From Medicago truncatula (taxonomy: Eukaryota; Streptophyta; Magnoliopsida; Fabales; Fabaceae): a DNA stretch of 64,000 nucleotides. The translations under genes were made by a program, and so were the position numbers. The stretch lies in NCBI RefSeq assembly GCF_003473485.1, contig NC_053049.1, positions 29,037,292 to 29,101,291 of the forward strand, given 5' to 3'. Below are positions 1 through 12,279 of the stretch, piece by piece. The notes beneath the pieces were generated by a model. It did no database searches. It was not told where the DNA came from and saw only the letters and a list, made by a program, of their open reading frames with translations. How positions within the stretch are numbered: position 1 is the stretch's first letter; the number at the start of each line of letters is the position of its first letter.

Positions 1-1487
1 TGCTCACCACATTTTTTTTTATTCTTGCATCTTAATATTCAATCCTTCAATTTCCTTTGACGTACTTTTAGGTAAGTTCTTAGGAAACTCTTTCTTTATA
101 GTTACCATTCCATAATCAAATCTTTCTTTATTAGGCTTTTCTCTATCATATTCTTCATCTCTATCTTTAGTTTCCATTTAGGCTTTACAACTTTTTTTTT
201 TTTTTTTTGGTACAAACTTTACAACTTTCTTTAATATTGTGGCATTGGGAGTAAGACCTTGGGTAACTTCTGAAGATACCATTTATACGATAGTCTAAAC
301 ACAGATTAAAGTTTTAGGTTTAAATCAACAAGGCAGTTTTAGTAGAAAGTACTAAATGGCTCTGAAGTTACTGCAGTGTTTCCCTCATTAGGTCAACAAC
401 AAAACTTTGATTATGACAGATTCTGCTCACAAAAGGTCCTTTAAAAATTTGCAGCAAAGAACATATCCCAGTGGCTCGACTGACCACTGCTAAGCCGAAC
501 AGCCATCGCAATCGGACAGTCATGCATGACATGCAGCGACGTTTTGACAGTCTCTTTGCAATGAACACAGCGCTGCTCCCAGATGCATAGAACTCAACCT
601 ACCAGTAGTCTATTAGTCAACACTCGATCATGTTCGAGCAACCATTTAAAACACCGAATTCTCTCCAGAACACCAATTTCCCACAATCTAGTCTATGAGT
701 TAGGATCAGACCCAAAACCACTCAGCATATATCCTGCCCGTACTCGATACCAGGCGGAGGAATATCACAAATTCTGTTCACAAAAACATCGACAGCCAAT
801 CCTGCAACTCGTTGATCCGCCAGTCACCATTGGAATCTACCAATTCAGCCCTTGCAACGTTTAGAGCATAAAAATATGGATGACTCAATAACATATTTAG
901 GACAAACTTTGCTATCATCTGAAAATTTGAGCTTTAGAACTAACTAAACTCTAAAAGTGAGAATTGGTCAAGCCTTATAAAGACTTCTTTGCAGATGTAT
1001 TTACTTGATTTGGTAAAAGGACGATAAATAACAAAAATACAGTGCTTGGATTAGGAAGGGAAAAATCAATAAAAAAATGCTGCCAACCATAAGAATTGCC
1101 CCCTACAAGTATAAGAATTGTCAATTTTACTAATTGAAATACTCTGACAGATATGCGGCCAACCATCAGATTCAAAGTATAATAATAAACCTTAAAAATT
1201 TAAAGCCATACGAACTTCATATACATCACGAATCGCTTTATATGATTATCTGTAATAACAATTTAAATCATTCGGTAAAAATAATTAATAACAATCTAAA
1301 TATTCACAATTATTTTTTACTTAAATGCAGTCCTATGCTAAGGATGTCAAATATTCATGTCTTATTCAAAATAATTGAATGAGCAAAAAAACTCTAGCTT
1401 GGATACAAGCAACAATGTACGAATATAAAAAGAATTAAAAACTAAATGTTCTTTCTATGCATGTACACTGCGCCTCTTATAACCACT
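1..1487. other. Intergenic, no supported gene
   Basis: AT-rich sequence downstream (3') of the MYB gene, with a homopolymer T tract near 190-207. Short open frames occur on both strands, but none has a recognisable domain or splice structure. The stretch just below 1488 presumably holds the MYB 3' UTR. Confidence 0.5.
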
Positions 1488-4400
1488 TCATGATTGAGCA
1501 TATGTATGTAGCATGGCATATGTCATAGGACCCAGGTTCATTGGTACCCCTGGCATAACTGTCTCAGAAACTGGTCCAAGACCATAATCCATGTCTCCGG
1601 GAGCAGTCAAATTCACTGTAGTACCAACTGCAGATACAACTGGTCCTCCTATAGGTTGCCCGATCCTAGGAGCAGCGTGTATTCCAGCAGGTGGGGATGG
1701 AGGATTATCAAGAGTTTTGATTCCAGCAGGTGGGACTGGAGGAGCTTGTTCGGCTGATTGTCCAGCAGAATTTGCAGCAGAATTGCTTGCTTGACCGGTA
1801 ATTGGTCCTTGAGGTGCTGAAATGTCTCCATTTTTGACAAAGGTGACATCATGTATGCTGGATCGCCTTCTTTCTTTCTTCTCTTTCATTGAATCCTGAC
1901 GAATTTTGTATTTCTGAGCATGGCTTGCTACTTGTGTAGGTGTTCTTGTCACCACACTGTACCTTGATATACTTCGCCAGTCACCCCATCCATGGTTCTC
2001 CAGGCCTTGAAGAAATAGCCTGTTCAACAAACTTGAAAATACTTAAAAACAACAACAACAACAATAATAATAATAGTTGTGATTAATATGCTATTGACAG
2101 CCATATAACTAATGTCTGCAATTAATGTTACAGATAATCATCTAATGGCTGAACATCAAACTTAAAACCAAAAAGATCTGAGAGGTACTATTAGTTACTT
2201 GTCAGAGGTAATGTAATCATTTTAGCACTATCATGAGCAGACAAAGAAAAACATCAATAACCGAGCTTCCAACCTAGTAAAAAACTTCTGCGTTTAGTAT
2301 ATGTTAAACTTACCCAATTCTAGTCCTTATTTATCAGTATTTACCAAACTTCCTAATTCAAACTTTCCCATGTTAGAAAAGTTTTTATGCTAAGATCCAG
2401 CAAAAAGATGGAGACTCGTGTATAATAATCATATTCAAAGTCACCATCTACAAAGATGATCAAATGCTAAAATGAGAGCTTTTCTTAACCAGTAACTCTA
2501 AATTTAGTCAACAAACTAATTCTAATCAGTTTCGTCGACGTCAGAATGGCAAAATCCGCCGTAAAAAAAAAAAAAGCAATGCAGCCGATAGCACCCCCAT
2601 AGCAAGCGTCCTTGCACAAATTGTCTATGGTGGTTGTCAAAAAATCCGCCACGCCATTAAATGATATTGGTATTTGTAAGAAACAAACTCATCAAATGTT
2701 TCTAACAGCCAGCAATACATTGTTCTACATTACGTTGTCAAACAATCTCCTGACACCATTGTTTCACAGATCTGATATTAGTAACTTTTCCAAAGATTGG
2801 AGTAAACCCATAACAAAATCCAGCAAAACAATCCAGTGTAACTCGCGGCAACATTGGAGGCAAATTATCATAAATCCTATATCAATGTATCAAAGTCTAA
2901 ACGAGGCACACTAAATTCTAATGTGTACATGATGAGTAGAACATTCTAGGATATTGTGTTAGTATTAGGAGAAACAAACCACTAAAATCATTAAGGATGT
3001 TCATGTTTTCATTTTGATATCACTTTTCTCTTTATGAATAAAAATTTTAGAACCCCAAACATTTTCATTGATGTTTTAATTCTAGGTTATTGCCTAATTC
3101 AAATGCATGCCTCACGGTTCAGTGAACACTTAGAGAACATGCCTCACGGTTCAGCGAACACTTAGAGAAGTACCTCCAAATGACCTACCAATCAAGGACC
3201 ACTAGGATTTGAACCCAAAACGCTTTACCCAACACTATCTAATCCTACTAGTTGAGTCAACCGTCATTAGAAGTGTAGTAAGTTCTAATAAATACATTGG
3301 ATCACAGAGGACCACATCAGAAGAATTTATTACAGTAACATAGTAATCACAATCCCTTCTAACATGGATGATGGAACTAGCAGAACTCAATTCATTCAAG
3401 TCCTCATTAAATCCATAGTTTTATTTACTTCATTCTCACCTAAAACCTTAGATAAATGCTACGTACTGGTAAAGGAGAACCAGATACAATGGTTTAGTAA
3501 AACAGTCACAGTGGTTAACTGGCATAACAAAATTGAAAACTTCTCTAACAAAGATCCGTTGAAAAATTTTAAGGCACAGCTAACATAGCTTAGGATGTAT
3601 ATATCAGTATCGTCAAATAGCGGCTTTAGTGGCACTATATCACTATATAGCATAGCAGAATTTGAACAAATTGCTATGATTTTGTGCTACACTATTAAGT
3701 ACAAGGTGTTGTCAAATAGCGACTATAACAATGTAGCCAGTGTTATTGATGGGGGAAAGCCAAAAATCCGTCATTTTAATCATCCATATCCACCATAAAA
3801 CACTATGATGCCTTTTACCAATTGGATATGGTGGTTGTCCAAAAATCTGTTACCGCAATCCGTCATGGCTATTTTCCTCAATCCACAATTATAACACCGA
3901 CACATCTAAGCTCCAAAACCTCAAGAGTATATTTAAATAAAATAAAGGTTTAATATGATTTTAATCAATGCAATTAATAGTTATAGTGTTTTTTGGTTTT
4001 AGCCTCCCTAAGTTTTTTTGTTTAGATTCTGTCCCAGTAAATTCAAAAATGATTGCTTTTAGTCTCTAACGTCATACATGACCCAATAAAATCATGTCAC
4101 GTGACCCAATAAGCTAACATCAAGAACTAAAAGCAATACTTTTGAATTTGCAGAGATTTAATCCAATAAAAAAAAAACTTACAAGACTAAAACCAAAAAA
4201 CATTATAGTTGCAAGGACTAAAATCATATTTAAACCTAGTACGTATGCTATATTCATTTATTCACCAGTATTTAATTATAATAGTTACAAAGTAAGGATA
4301 AACTAACCTATGTTCATCTTCCGTCCAAGGAACACCCTTTCGCCGTTCTTGATAAGAACTCGAAGCCTTAGTTCCCTTTTTCACAGCTCCTCCTTCACCA

Positions 4401-4648
4401 GCACACGTTGTTGAGCTCTTTGAAAAAGAATCATAATCTGGCAGAGGCACAAAACCAGATTCAATGTGGTTGATATCATCAAACAAAACCACATAGTGAC
4501 GTTTAATCTCTTCTAAAGTTTTCCCGGGCACATCAGCCGCAATTTTCTCCCATCGATCCACAGCGTCCTCGGGATAATTCGCCAATGTATTTTCAAATGC
4601 TTTGTCTTGATCTCTGCTCCACTCACAGCTGCTACCCACTTCATCCAT
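1488..4648 (-). CDS. DIVARICATA-like MYB (SANT) transcription factor, two exons
   Basis: Exon 1 is 4648-4308 and exon 2 is 2019-1488, joined by a GT-AG intron of about 2.3 kb; the junction makes an Arg codon so the text reads WTEDEHR/LFLQGL. The product is about 290 residues. The N-terminal SANT-like repeat (about residues 8-60, with WSRDQDKAFENTLANYP) is followed by a second MYB repeat (about 100-155) with WTEDEHRLFLQGL, WRSISR and the hallmark SHAQKY motif of the DIVARICATA/R-R class. A basic KEKKERRRSSIHDV segment follows, then a Pro/Ala/Gly-rich tail. Such proteins are nuclear DNA-binding regulators binding I-box/TATCCA-like sites, sometimes with RADIALIS-type competitors. The start was chosen as the first ATG, fitting the family N-terminus. 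The intron holds several repeats, listed separately. The family call is firm; the exact member is not determined. Confidence 0.93.
2540..3900. repeat. Two related repeat fragments in the MYB intron
   Basis: The stretches 2545-2660 and about 3590-3900 share phrases such as GGTGGTTGTC followed by AAAAATC and CCGCCACGCC or CCGTCATGG, and the second also has internal near-repeats of TGTCAAATAGCG. This looks like remnants of one dispersed non-coding element, possibly a MITE. No clean termini or target duplications were found. Confidence 0.4.
3060..3290 (-). repeat. Possible tRNA-derived SINE remnant
   Basis: Read on the minus strand there is an A-box-like TGACTCAACTAGTAGG and, about 35-40 bp on, a good B-box GGTTCAAATCC, which is pol III promoter spacing. 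At the plus-strand left edge a 30-35 bp phrase (GCCTCACGGTTCAG...) is tandemly duplicated at 3111 and 3141. No target-site duplication or tail is clear, so the call is tentative. Confidence 0.35.
3947..4239. mobile_element. Fold-back MITE in MYB intron
   Basis: The two halves are inverted copies: the left begins AGGTTTAATATGATTTTA and the reverse complement of the right end begins AGGTTTAAATATGATTTTAG, and the similarity runs inward for over 100 bp (both include GTTTTTTGGTTTTAG). The centre lies near 4085-4100. No coding capacity. A half-copy of what looks like the same family begins at about 63805. Target duplications are unclear. Confidence 0.65.
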
Positions 4649-4903
4649 TATTCTGTGAATTACTTCAATCGTGATTTTGATTCAAAATTCAAAATCAAAA
4701 GAATAAGTTTAGATTACATAGTGCAGTGATTATAAACAAAAGAACTAGAATGATTGAAAGAGAAAATTGAGAAATAAGCGAAGAAGAAAAACCTAGGTCG
4801 GAATTTGTTACTGTTGATTGCGATTGAAACTAGTTTCTCAGTGACGAGTTGAATGCGACTCGAAAAGTTGTGAGTTTGAATGTTTTAGGGTTTTAAATGA
4901 TGC

Positions 4904-4913
4904 TATTTATATA
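4904..4913 (-). promoter_or_regulatory. TATA box of the MYB gene
   Basis: Minus-strand TATATAAATA lies about 255 bp upstream of the MYB ATG, placing a start site near 4875. The putative leader contains a bare ATG-TAA start-stop pair near 4720, unless a leader intron ending at a TTCACAG acceptor just before the ATG removes it. Confidence 0.55.
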
Positions 4914-4919
4914 TCTTTA

Positions 4920-6266
4920 GTTAATGGGGCCCATCAAAATAAAATGGATTAGGTTTATGTGTTTTTTTAATAATTGGATTGGATTCGGTTTAGATTTGAA
5001 GAATTTCATTTCATCTCTCCTTTTTATATATGGTGTTTCAACAAATATTTTTGCATAATTGGGTTTATAGTAATGGTAATTTTAATAATTTAGAGCAATT
5101 TTCGCTCTTAGTTAATCAACCGAATTTCGGATTATTAATGTTGTGTTTGGAACAGCTGTAAATTTCTTCAAATGCACGTCTGGTCTGACTTCTTTAAATC
5201 CACATTAAACTTGAATAGGATATTCAAAACCTAGTCAAAATGTGATCCTATTATTCTCAGCTAGTCAATGAACAATATATACATTGGATGAAAACACCAA
5301 GAGAGAAATTGTGGGAAATAGTGCAATAACAAAGGATTTCAAGTTTGCTTTACTAAGGAAATAGTGCAAATACCATGATGAGCTTGCACTCAAAAGTATT
5401 CATATCAATTCAAAATCAAACAACTTAATTTCGAAGTGAAGAAAAAAGATTTACATTTAGTTCATAATGTATTAAATGTTTTGAGAACCGTAATTTTATT
5501 GGTGTGAGACTTTAAAAACGTACGTTTTTTTCTCTTCATCATTGTGTGGAACTTTAAAACTTTAGTATTGCGTTTAGAACACATGACTCCATTATAGCAA
5601 GCAAGTTCTGGATTTTTGTCCATATTATTCTCCATTATTTTCATGTAGACCCCTTTTGTTCTCCCAAGAACGCGAGCCATTCATGTTAAAACTATGTTAT
5701 GACCTACTTGCTAGCTTATGTAAAAAAGGTTGTACATTTTTTTATTTATGAAATAAATAAATTTTCATATTTAACGGTGTAATGGAGCAGGATTGTTTAT
5801 TTTTCTAAAACTATTATGGAACTTTTTTTATAAAAATTTCTTTTTAATTAAATAATTTTTTAAGAAATATTAAATATGATTAAATTATAATTTTGGATGC
5901 ATTTTTATAATTAAATAAAAATTATTTAACAAACATTCTTTTTTTCATTAATAAAATATTTCTTGTAGTGCCAATAAACTTCGAATAGGACTCTCTCCTA
6001 TAGAGGTAACCTAGTAACAAAAAGAAAAATATACTCCATTGTCGATAATCAAATTATTATTTTTATCCTTCGATTATATTTATGCTTTAAATCAATCTTT
6101 CACCTAACATTGACTTTTAGAAGATAATTAAGATATAAGTGAAATATACTAATTAAGATATAAGTGAAGATAATAACTGACGTTGAGGAAATTAAACAAG
6201 AACAGCCCATAATTCACTGCCTACATAAAAAATGGTAATGTCTCCATTTACAAGTTGCCTCTTAAT
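4920..6266. other. Intergenic, MYB promoter side to MATE 3' flank
   Basis: AT-rich, with no recognisable coding exon. A short frame at 5462-5680 (minus) has no family resemblance. The part below 6267 presumably includes the MATE 3' UTR. Nothing repetitive stands out. Confidence 0.45.
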
Positions 6267-9200
6267 TTAGATATTGTCAACTAAGTCTAGTTTTCCAGCT
6301 TCAGAGTTTACACGAGCAATAGCTTTTTCAACCTATAATCACAAAAATTGAAGATGCAAAAAAAAGAACCGATTTCAAATAAAATATTAAAAATATTATT
6401 GCCAAAAAAATTTATTCACAAAGAACTATTTAAACTAAGCAATTAACCTATGCAGAAAGCAAGTTTATTTGATAATAACAATTAAACCTGTTACCTCTTT
6501 GTCCCAATCTGTTCTTACTGTAAGAATGATAAGAATCAATGTTTGAAGTAAAATGCCAACAATCATGCCCCACCACATGCCCTACAAAAATATAAAGCCA
6601 AGTATGTGTACCCTCTATTAATCATAAGTTAAGGTACAAATTAAAATGTCTCCATTTTATTTTAAATATATTAAAGTATTTTCAACTTACTGCTACACCC
6701 AAACTTGTTTTAAAACCTAGGACACAACCAATGGGGAGACCAACAAGATAATAAGCAGCCAAGTTAACATAAGCTACCAAATCCTGCCATCCACTTCCAA
6801 TAGCCACACCTACAATGTCCAAAGAAAATATAAGAAACTTTGATTTAAATTTTTTTTCATTTTCTCCCTTTAGGGAGATAACTACTTATATTATCTTTAA
6901 TATTACTTTTTTTTTTATATAAAAAAAATACATAATTTTGTGGTACTGGATTGATTGATTTGTGAATTTTGATTCCTAAAAAAAAAAGACTTTGATTCTT
7001 TGCTACATTGCATTTTTATTCACTTTCACTGCCTTTTGGACAATACATTTGCCTAGAAAAATGTAAAAATAATATTTATACGTCGTATTTGTTACACTTC
7101 TTCATTTTCTTAATCATGAAGATTTAAATTTGGCTTCTTTTTCCTTTTCTGATTTCCTTAGGAACACCCAATAACATGAAACTTTACTTTAGGTTTTTAT
7201 TCACTAAAATACAGTGAAAAATTGACAATAAATGGTCCAACGAATCTTAGATGCAGTTTGACACCATCTTAAAATTTCTGAGTGAGTCTAGCTAACACAA
7301 TCCAACAAAACTGACTTGTGCAGTGATGACTGACCCTCACTTATAAACACTTGTTCAAAGATCTTGTCGTCACAATGGCATTAAGGCAATGAGATGAGTT
7401 GCTCATGGCTTTAACCATGATATGGTGGTGGTGTTTCTGTTGTGGGAAGCGGAAATGTGTTTATTGGCGAATTTGCAGCCGTAGATTAAGGCAATGAAGA
7501 GTGGAATGTATTGTGAATTGTGAGAATAGAAGTTAGCATGAACGTTGTTTATAAATGGAAGGTGTTCAAAGACTCATCCCGTTCAAGTTTAGCTTATTTT
7601 CTTTTCCTTTTTCTTTTTTAAAAGTAAAGAGTCAAGAGAGATGACAAGATATCACCGGATTCCAATCAACTCATTTTGTTTCTATCTTTTTGTAATCAAT
7701 CATTTTCTTTTATTAAAATAATTTACTTTAACCATTAATCTATTATTCTTCATCAAAATAAACTAAAATCATTAAAGTATTGTTCATATACTCCGCAACA
7801 AGTACACACACTTAGTGGTGTTTAGTCTTGCGATAACAAGAATTGATTTTGAGTGAATTGATTTGATAAAATTGATTCTAACTAAAAGTGGGGTAAATAT
7901 AAAGTGATTTATATTCAGATAGATTCATCCAAAAGTAAATTGAACAATAAATTTGTATGTAAAAAATATCTTCTAGAGCCAAAAACCATTAATTCTAGCT
8001 TTATGTATAATCAGTTCTTGAGGCAAAATCATCTTAGGTCTCGTTTACTTTTAGAAAACATCTTCAATTTTAAAAAATTTACATATCGAATTGTAAAAAA
8101 AGATATGAAAAACTCATGTACTAAACAATTGTCATAGATAGAAGAGAGTCTAGTAAAAATGAATTTTCAAAATCAATGAAAATAATATTGAAGAGTTTGA
8201 TTATTAATTACCTGAGAGTATAGGTTGAATTCCATTTAAGAGAACAGATATGGCAAGCAATGGGATCAAATGGGATACAGCCTCAATGAGTGTAGAATCA
8301 TTTGTGAAGAGTTTGCTTAATGAAACTCGAAATATTAGAATAAGTGCAGAGAATACTATGCTGATGAGAAGGCTAGTCCCATTCACAACTATTACTGAAA
8401 ATCTTGCTAGTCTTGGATGTGCTGCTCCCAATTCATTACTTACTCTAACACTGCAAATTTAAGGGACGCACATTTACGTTAAATTTTTTGTAATCTATTC
8501 TTTTAAAAATACAATCTAAAATTAATTGTATATATGGAGTTATGTTTGAGTCACAAACCTGGTGGCTGAACATAGGCCCAACATAAAGCTCATGTCCCAA
8601 ATCCAATAGTTCATGCTGAAAGTTTATTTTGATATGGTGAGAGCATTTAAATTAATAGATATACTTATAATTTTCAAAAGTAATTTAGTCTACAACCTAA
8701 TAATTGAATTAAAAGATAAAAAAAAAAATATATCTCCATAAAAGGATACACAAACATTTGATATGTTGGGTGCATATTCAAATCCACATTCTCAATGCTT
8801 GGTGTGAATAGGGATGTCAATTGGACCCAGACTTGATGGATACCCGCAAAAAATACCTACAATAGGTAGGGTAAAACCCCCCTTTCATGGATCTGGGGAC
8901 GGGTCCGGGTAATACCCACAAATTTAAATGGGTATGGACGCAGGTAAAGGTACTATATTACCCAGCCCGCAACCCCGCATATACATATTTGTATAATATC
9001 ATAAATAATTTATTTATTTTTTGTGTATAATTAATTAATTTATTTAGTTATTTAAGTCTAAACCTAAATCAAAAAAGTACTTAACACAATAACAGCTCCA
9101 TCCTGTCGATGTACAATTTTTTAGGGATATTTTGGATGATTTTTATTTGACTAAATATTACGATTTGTACTATTTTATGAGTTAATTTAAAAAATTGGAC

Positions 9201-10814
9201 CATAGTTTTATATCAATTGTGATGTTTTTATTGTCTTTTCATAGTTAAAGTGCGTGTAATGGGTGTGGGTATGGGCACTTAGGTACTCATAGGGCATGGG
9301 GAAGGGCACTAAAGTTGTTGCCCACGAGAATACGGACAAATGTACGGGTATTTTTTACAAATGTGGGTATAAGGAAGGACACCGTAGTACCTACTCATAG
9401 GATACCCATTATCATCTCTAGGTGTGAGTTTTCACCAATAGACTCTTTAACAAAAAAAATAAAAAAGGTCTTAATAGAAAAAAGATAGTAAGGTTGAACA
9501 TACCATATAGAAATAGAATCTAGAGAAATGGTAGGATCTGCAGGTAGAAGTCCTGATAAAAGGATCATTGCTCGGCTACACCATATCTCCAAACTACATT
9601 CTCGTTTATAATAGCTAGACTAGATTAAAAGTTGATGGTAAAATAATAAATTTGATAATAGAGAAAAATTAAAATTAACATTACCATTATTAGGATTTTA
9701 TTTTTATTCTCCAAATTTTGAATCACATACATTAATTTTTATGGACCTAAATGTATCTTTTATAAAAAAGAAAATGACGGTGTATTATATTGTTATTATT
9801 TACAAAATGAATAGTGGACAAATTGGTGAGAGAGAGAGATGCATACCACAACATAACAGCAGAAGCAATAGTGATCTTGAAATAAGGCCATATCCCTATG
9901 AAAGCTCTCCTAGAGAAACCTGTCCAACTTTCCTTACAAGATGGACTTAGAAGAATATAAAATCCATTCATTAATGCAAAAACCCACCAAGAAAAACTGA
10001 GAGTCAAAGCAGCTTCAAAAACTCCATAGCCCAAAACATAAATCACAACCCAATTGAGTAATATGTGCAAGCAAAACACTCCAAACACCATGTATGCAAG
10101 AGGGTTAACTATGTTTTGAGCTTGGAGGAATCTTTGCATAGGGTAACTCAATGCAAGTGCATATAGTTGAGGAATTAATCCATGAGCAAATATTTGACCT
10201 TCTTGTGCTATTTCTTCAGCCTGACCCATAGCTTTGAGAATTGGACCACAATACCAATAGAGAAATGAAAGGATCATTGCTGCTCCCAAGTGCAATATTA
10301 GGGCTTTTTGAAATATAATACCCATTGCATTGTATCTCTTTGCTCCATATGTTTGCCCACAATACGTTTGTACAGCACTAGCCATACCTATCTGGCAACA
10401 AGGATCACAAATATTTTATATTGTGTTAATTAGGGTTTTCAACTTTGAATAAATAAACGCTAAGTAAACAAAAGTATATGTACGCACCATAATTCCAAAG
10501 GCTAAACCTTGAATACCAATACAAGCAATGGAAGCACCAGCAAGAGGTAAAGAACCCAAATGGCCAGTAAACATAAGAGTGACAGTGGAAAACATGAAAC
10601 AAAATGCAGATACAACGATAGATGCTCCAGATAGATACCAAAGTAGCCTTGACTCCCATGCTATAAGCTTCAACCACCCAACTACTGAAATTCTTCTTCC
10701 AAGAATCTCTTCCACCCTCTCCGAAGATAAATCTCTCATAACCACATTAGGGTTTGACCACTCTTCATCCTCAACAGCAGTGATCAAAGGCTGGTAATTT
10801 TCTGTAGAAGCCAT
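6267..10814 (-). CDS. MATE/DTX efflux transporter, eight exons
   Basis: Exons (minus): 10814-10488, 10391-9847, 9593-9504, 8615-8559, 8450-8212, 6809-6691, 6581-6495, 6332-6267, all with GT-AG borders and phases that join cleanly to a 509-residue protein, the usual size for plant MATEs. Family signatures are visible: GHLGSLPLAGASIA in exon 1, IGMASAVQTYCGQTYGAKRY at the exon 2 start, the exon 2/3 join MLCLEIWCSRAMILLSGLL, RVSNELGAAHPRLARFSV in exon 5 and VAIGSGWQDLVAYVNLAAYYLVGLPIG in exon 6. About twelve membrane helices are expected. MATEs exchange H+ or Na+ for organic cations, flavonoids or other metabolites at vacuole or plasma membrane; the substrate cannot be told from sequence. Introns 3 and 5 carry repeats. 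No break was seen, so it looks functional. Confidence 0.96.
7820..8060. repeat. AGAATTGATTTTGA-type repeat in MATE intron 5
   Basis: Contains runs such as AGAATTGATTTTGAGTGAATT followed by AAATTGATTCTAACTAAAAG, the same style of short repeated words as at 24095-24310 on the other strand. Probably a remnant of a dispersed legume MITE. Termini are not visible. Confidence 0.35.
8809..9420. mobile_element. hAT-type MITE in MATE intron 3
   Basis: A 612-bp non-coding insert with imperfect terminal inverted repeats: TAGGGATGTCAATTGG on the left and, reverse complemented, TAGAGATGATAATGGG on the right (12 of 16). It is flanked by an 8-bp near-duplication, GGTGTGAA (8801-8808) and GGTGTGAG (9421-9428), the target length of hAT transposases. 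The ends are rich in words like GGGTAATACCC and GGGTATGGGCAC, as in the common plant family of this type. It sits wholly inside intron 3, so it should not alter the protein. Confidence 0.82.
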
Positions 10815-10852
10815 GATAAATTAATATGAAGCTATATGCTAGGTTTTCTTCT

Positions 10853-10862
10853 CTTTTTATAT
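10853..10862 (-). promoter_or_regulatory. TATA box of the MATE gene
   Basis: Minus-strand ATATAAAAAG lies about 40 bp upstream of the MATE ATG, implying a very short 5' leader. Confidence 0.5.
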
Positions 10863-11790
10863 TTTGGTAACCATGCTTTATTCATTATGGGGGTCACTTA
10901 TTTTGAAAACTCAAGAGTTTGTTGGTGTAGTGATGCTATCAGTAATAAGAATTTGTTGGTTTGGGTGTACTAACGTTATCATCACAATGCCTATTTGGGA
11001 GTATAATTATAACGATTTTCTTTGGTGAAATTGATTCATAAAGTTTGGTGGTGTACCAAAATTATCATCATTATTACAATCATAACGATTTTTTGTACAA
11101 TTGATGCATAAATGTGTGGAGAATTCAAGGCATTAGTTAATGCCCAAACTACTCTCTTTATTACTTTTGGCTTTAAATATTGGATTCTTTTGACTAAGTT
11201 GCGATAGTTAAGAAACTCGCTAGTAGTATAATTAAATTTGTTAATAAAATAATTAATCATTTTACCAATTTCACTTTTAAGTTAGTTTATATTTATTTAT
11301 TTATTTTTACTTAAGTTAGTTTATATTTTTATATTAATATTTATTGGTTTTTTAAACGACAAAATTTTACAAATAATCAAGTCCTTGCAGAAGATGAAAA
11401 GAAACCAACAAGATTGAAACAACATAACAAATAACGTCGTATATAGACGAAATATAAAAAATAAAAAAAAATAAAAATACATCTCATACTACAAAAATCA
11501 ATAATCAAGCCAACACCAAAATCAAAATCAAACCCCTACACAACAATAGAAACCAAACTTGAGTCAAACCCTCAACTCCATCGTAAATGACCTCAAAAAC
11601 ACCTTCCAAACTCCCATTGCCCGCTACTCACACCAAAACCCCATAAAAAAAAAAATTTAAAAAAAAACTTCAAACTGGATCAAAGCCACATATAATATCA
11701 CATTACCTTATCTTTCCATAACTGAACCCGAATAAATACTTGTACAAAACCTGTTCCAACACTTGTTTGGATTTCACCAACCATCGATAT
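10863..11790. other. MATE upstream region, no gene seen
   Basis: Promoter-side intergenic DNA. A short inverted motif around ATCATCATTATTACAATCATAACGA recurs in loose form near 10975-11090. From about 11340 the composition shifts to C/A-rich text with no frame of interest. Confidence 0.4.
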
Positions 11791-12003
11791 TCGATCCGTC
11801 AGATAAGACACCATAACAAACTCAAAAACTTGAGTCTAGAAACTAACTCCCGATCTCGAAGCAAAGCGATCAGCTTACTAGCCTTCAAGAAACAAATCAC
11901 AAAGTCAACTCTCAACTCTTGATCCATCGGAGAAGACACCATAACCAACTCAAAAACTTGAATCTAAAAAGTAACTTTCGGTCTCGAAGCAAAGACTATC
12001 AAC
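11790..12003. repeat. Two direct copies of an ~80-bp unit
   Basis: The stretches 11790-11872 and 11919-12001 share GACACCATAAC, CTCAAAAACTTGA and CTCGAAGCAAAG in the same order, at roughly 85% identity and a spacing of about 128 bp. The surrounding text could be part of a decayed retroelement, but nothing identifies a family. Confidence 0.6.
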
Positions 12004-12141
12004 CCATCAAAATCCAGAAGACAAATCACTACAATTTACTGTTGATTACGAAAAAAAATGTGTATAATAAATATGGATACAATAATAAAAAAAATAAGTA
12101 AAAGTATTATTAAAAGCAACAAAAGAATTATCAAAAAGGTC

Positions 12142-12275
12142 TTATTATTATTTATTTACAAAATGAATAGTGTACAAATAGGTGAGAAATAACATTAAAA
12201 ATAAGGTCAAGAAAAGCTCTTCTAGAGATTCCGGTCCAACTTTTCTTACAAAACAAGTTTATTTTTTTAGATGCA
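12142..12275 (-). pseudogene. Relic of a second MATE gene (exon 2 end plus intron 2 start)
   Basis: This matches the intact MATE gene at about 9790-9945: shared TTATTTACAAAATGAATAGTG(G/T)ACAAAT in the intron and, on the minus strand, a frame reading CKKSWTGISRRAFL against CKESWTGFSRRAFI of the live gene. The splice-site zone between is shortened. No other exons were found nearby, so this is the last trace of a tandem duplicate about 2.3 kb upstream of the live gene. Confidence 0.8.
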
Positions 12276-12279
12276 ACCT

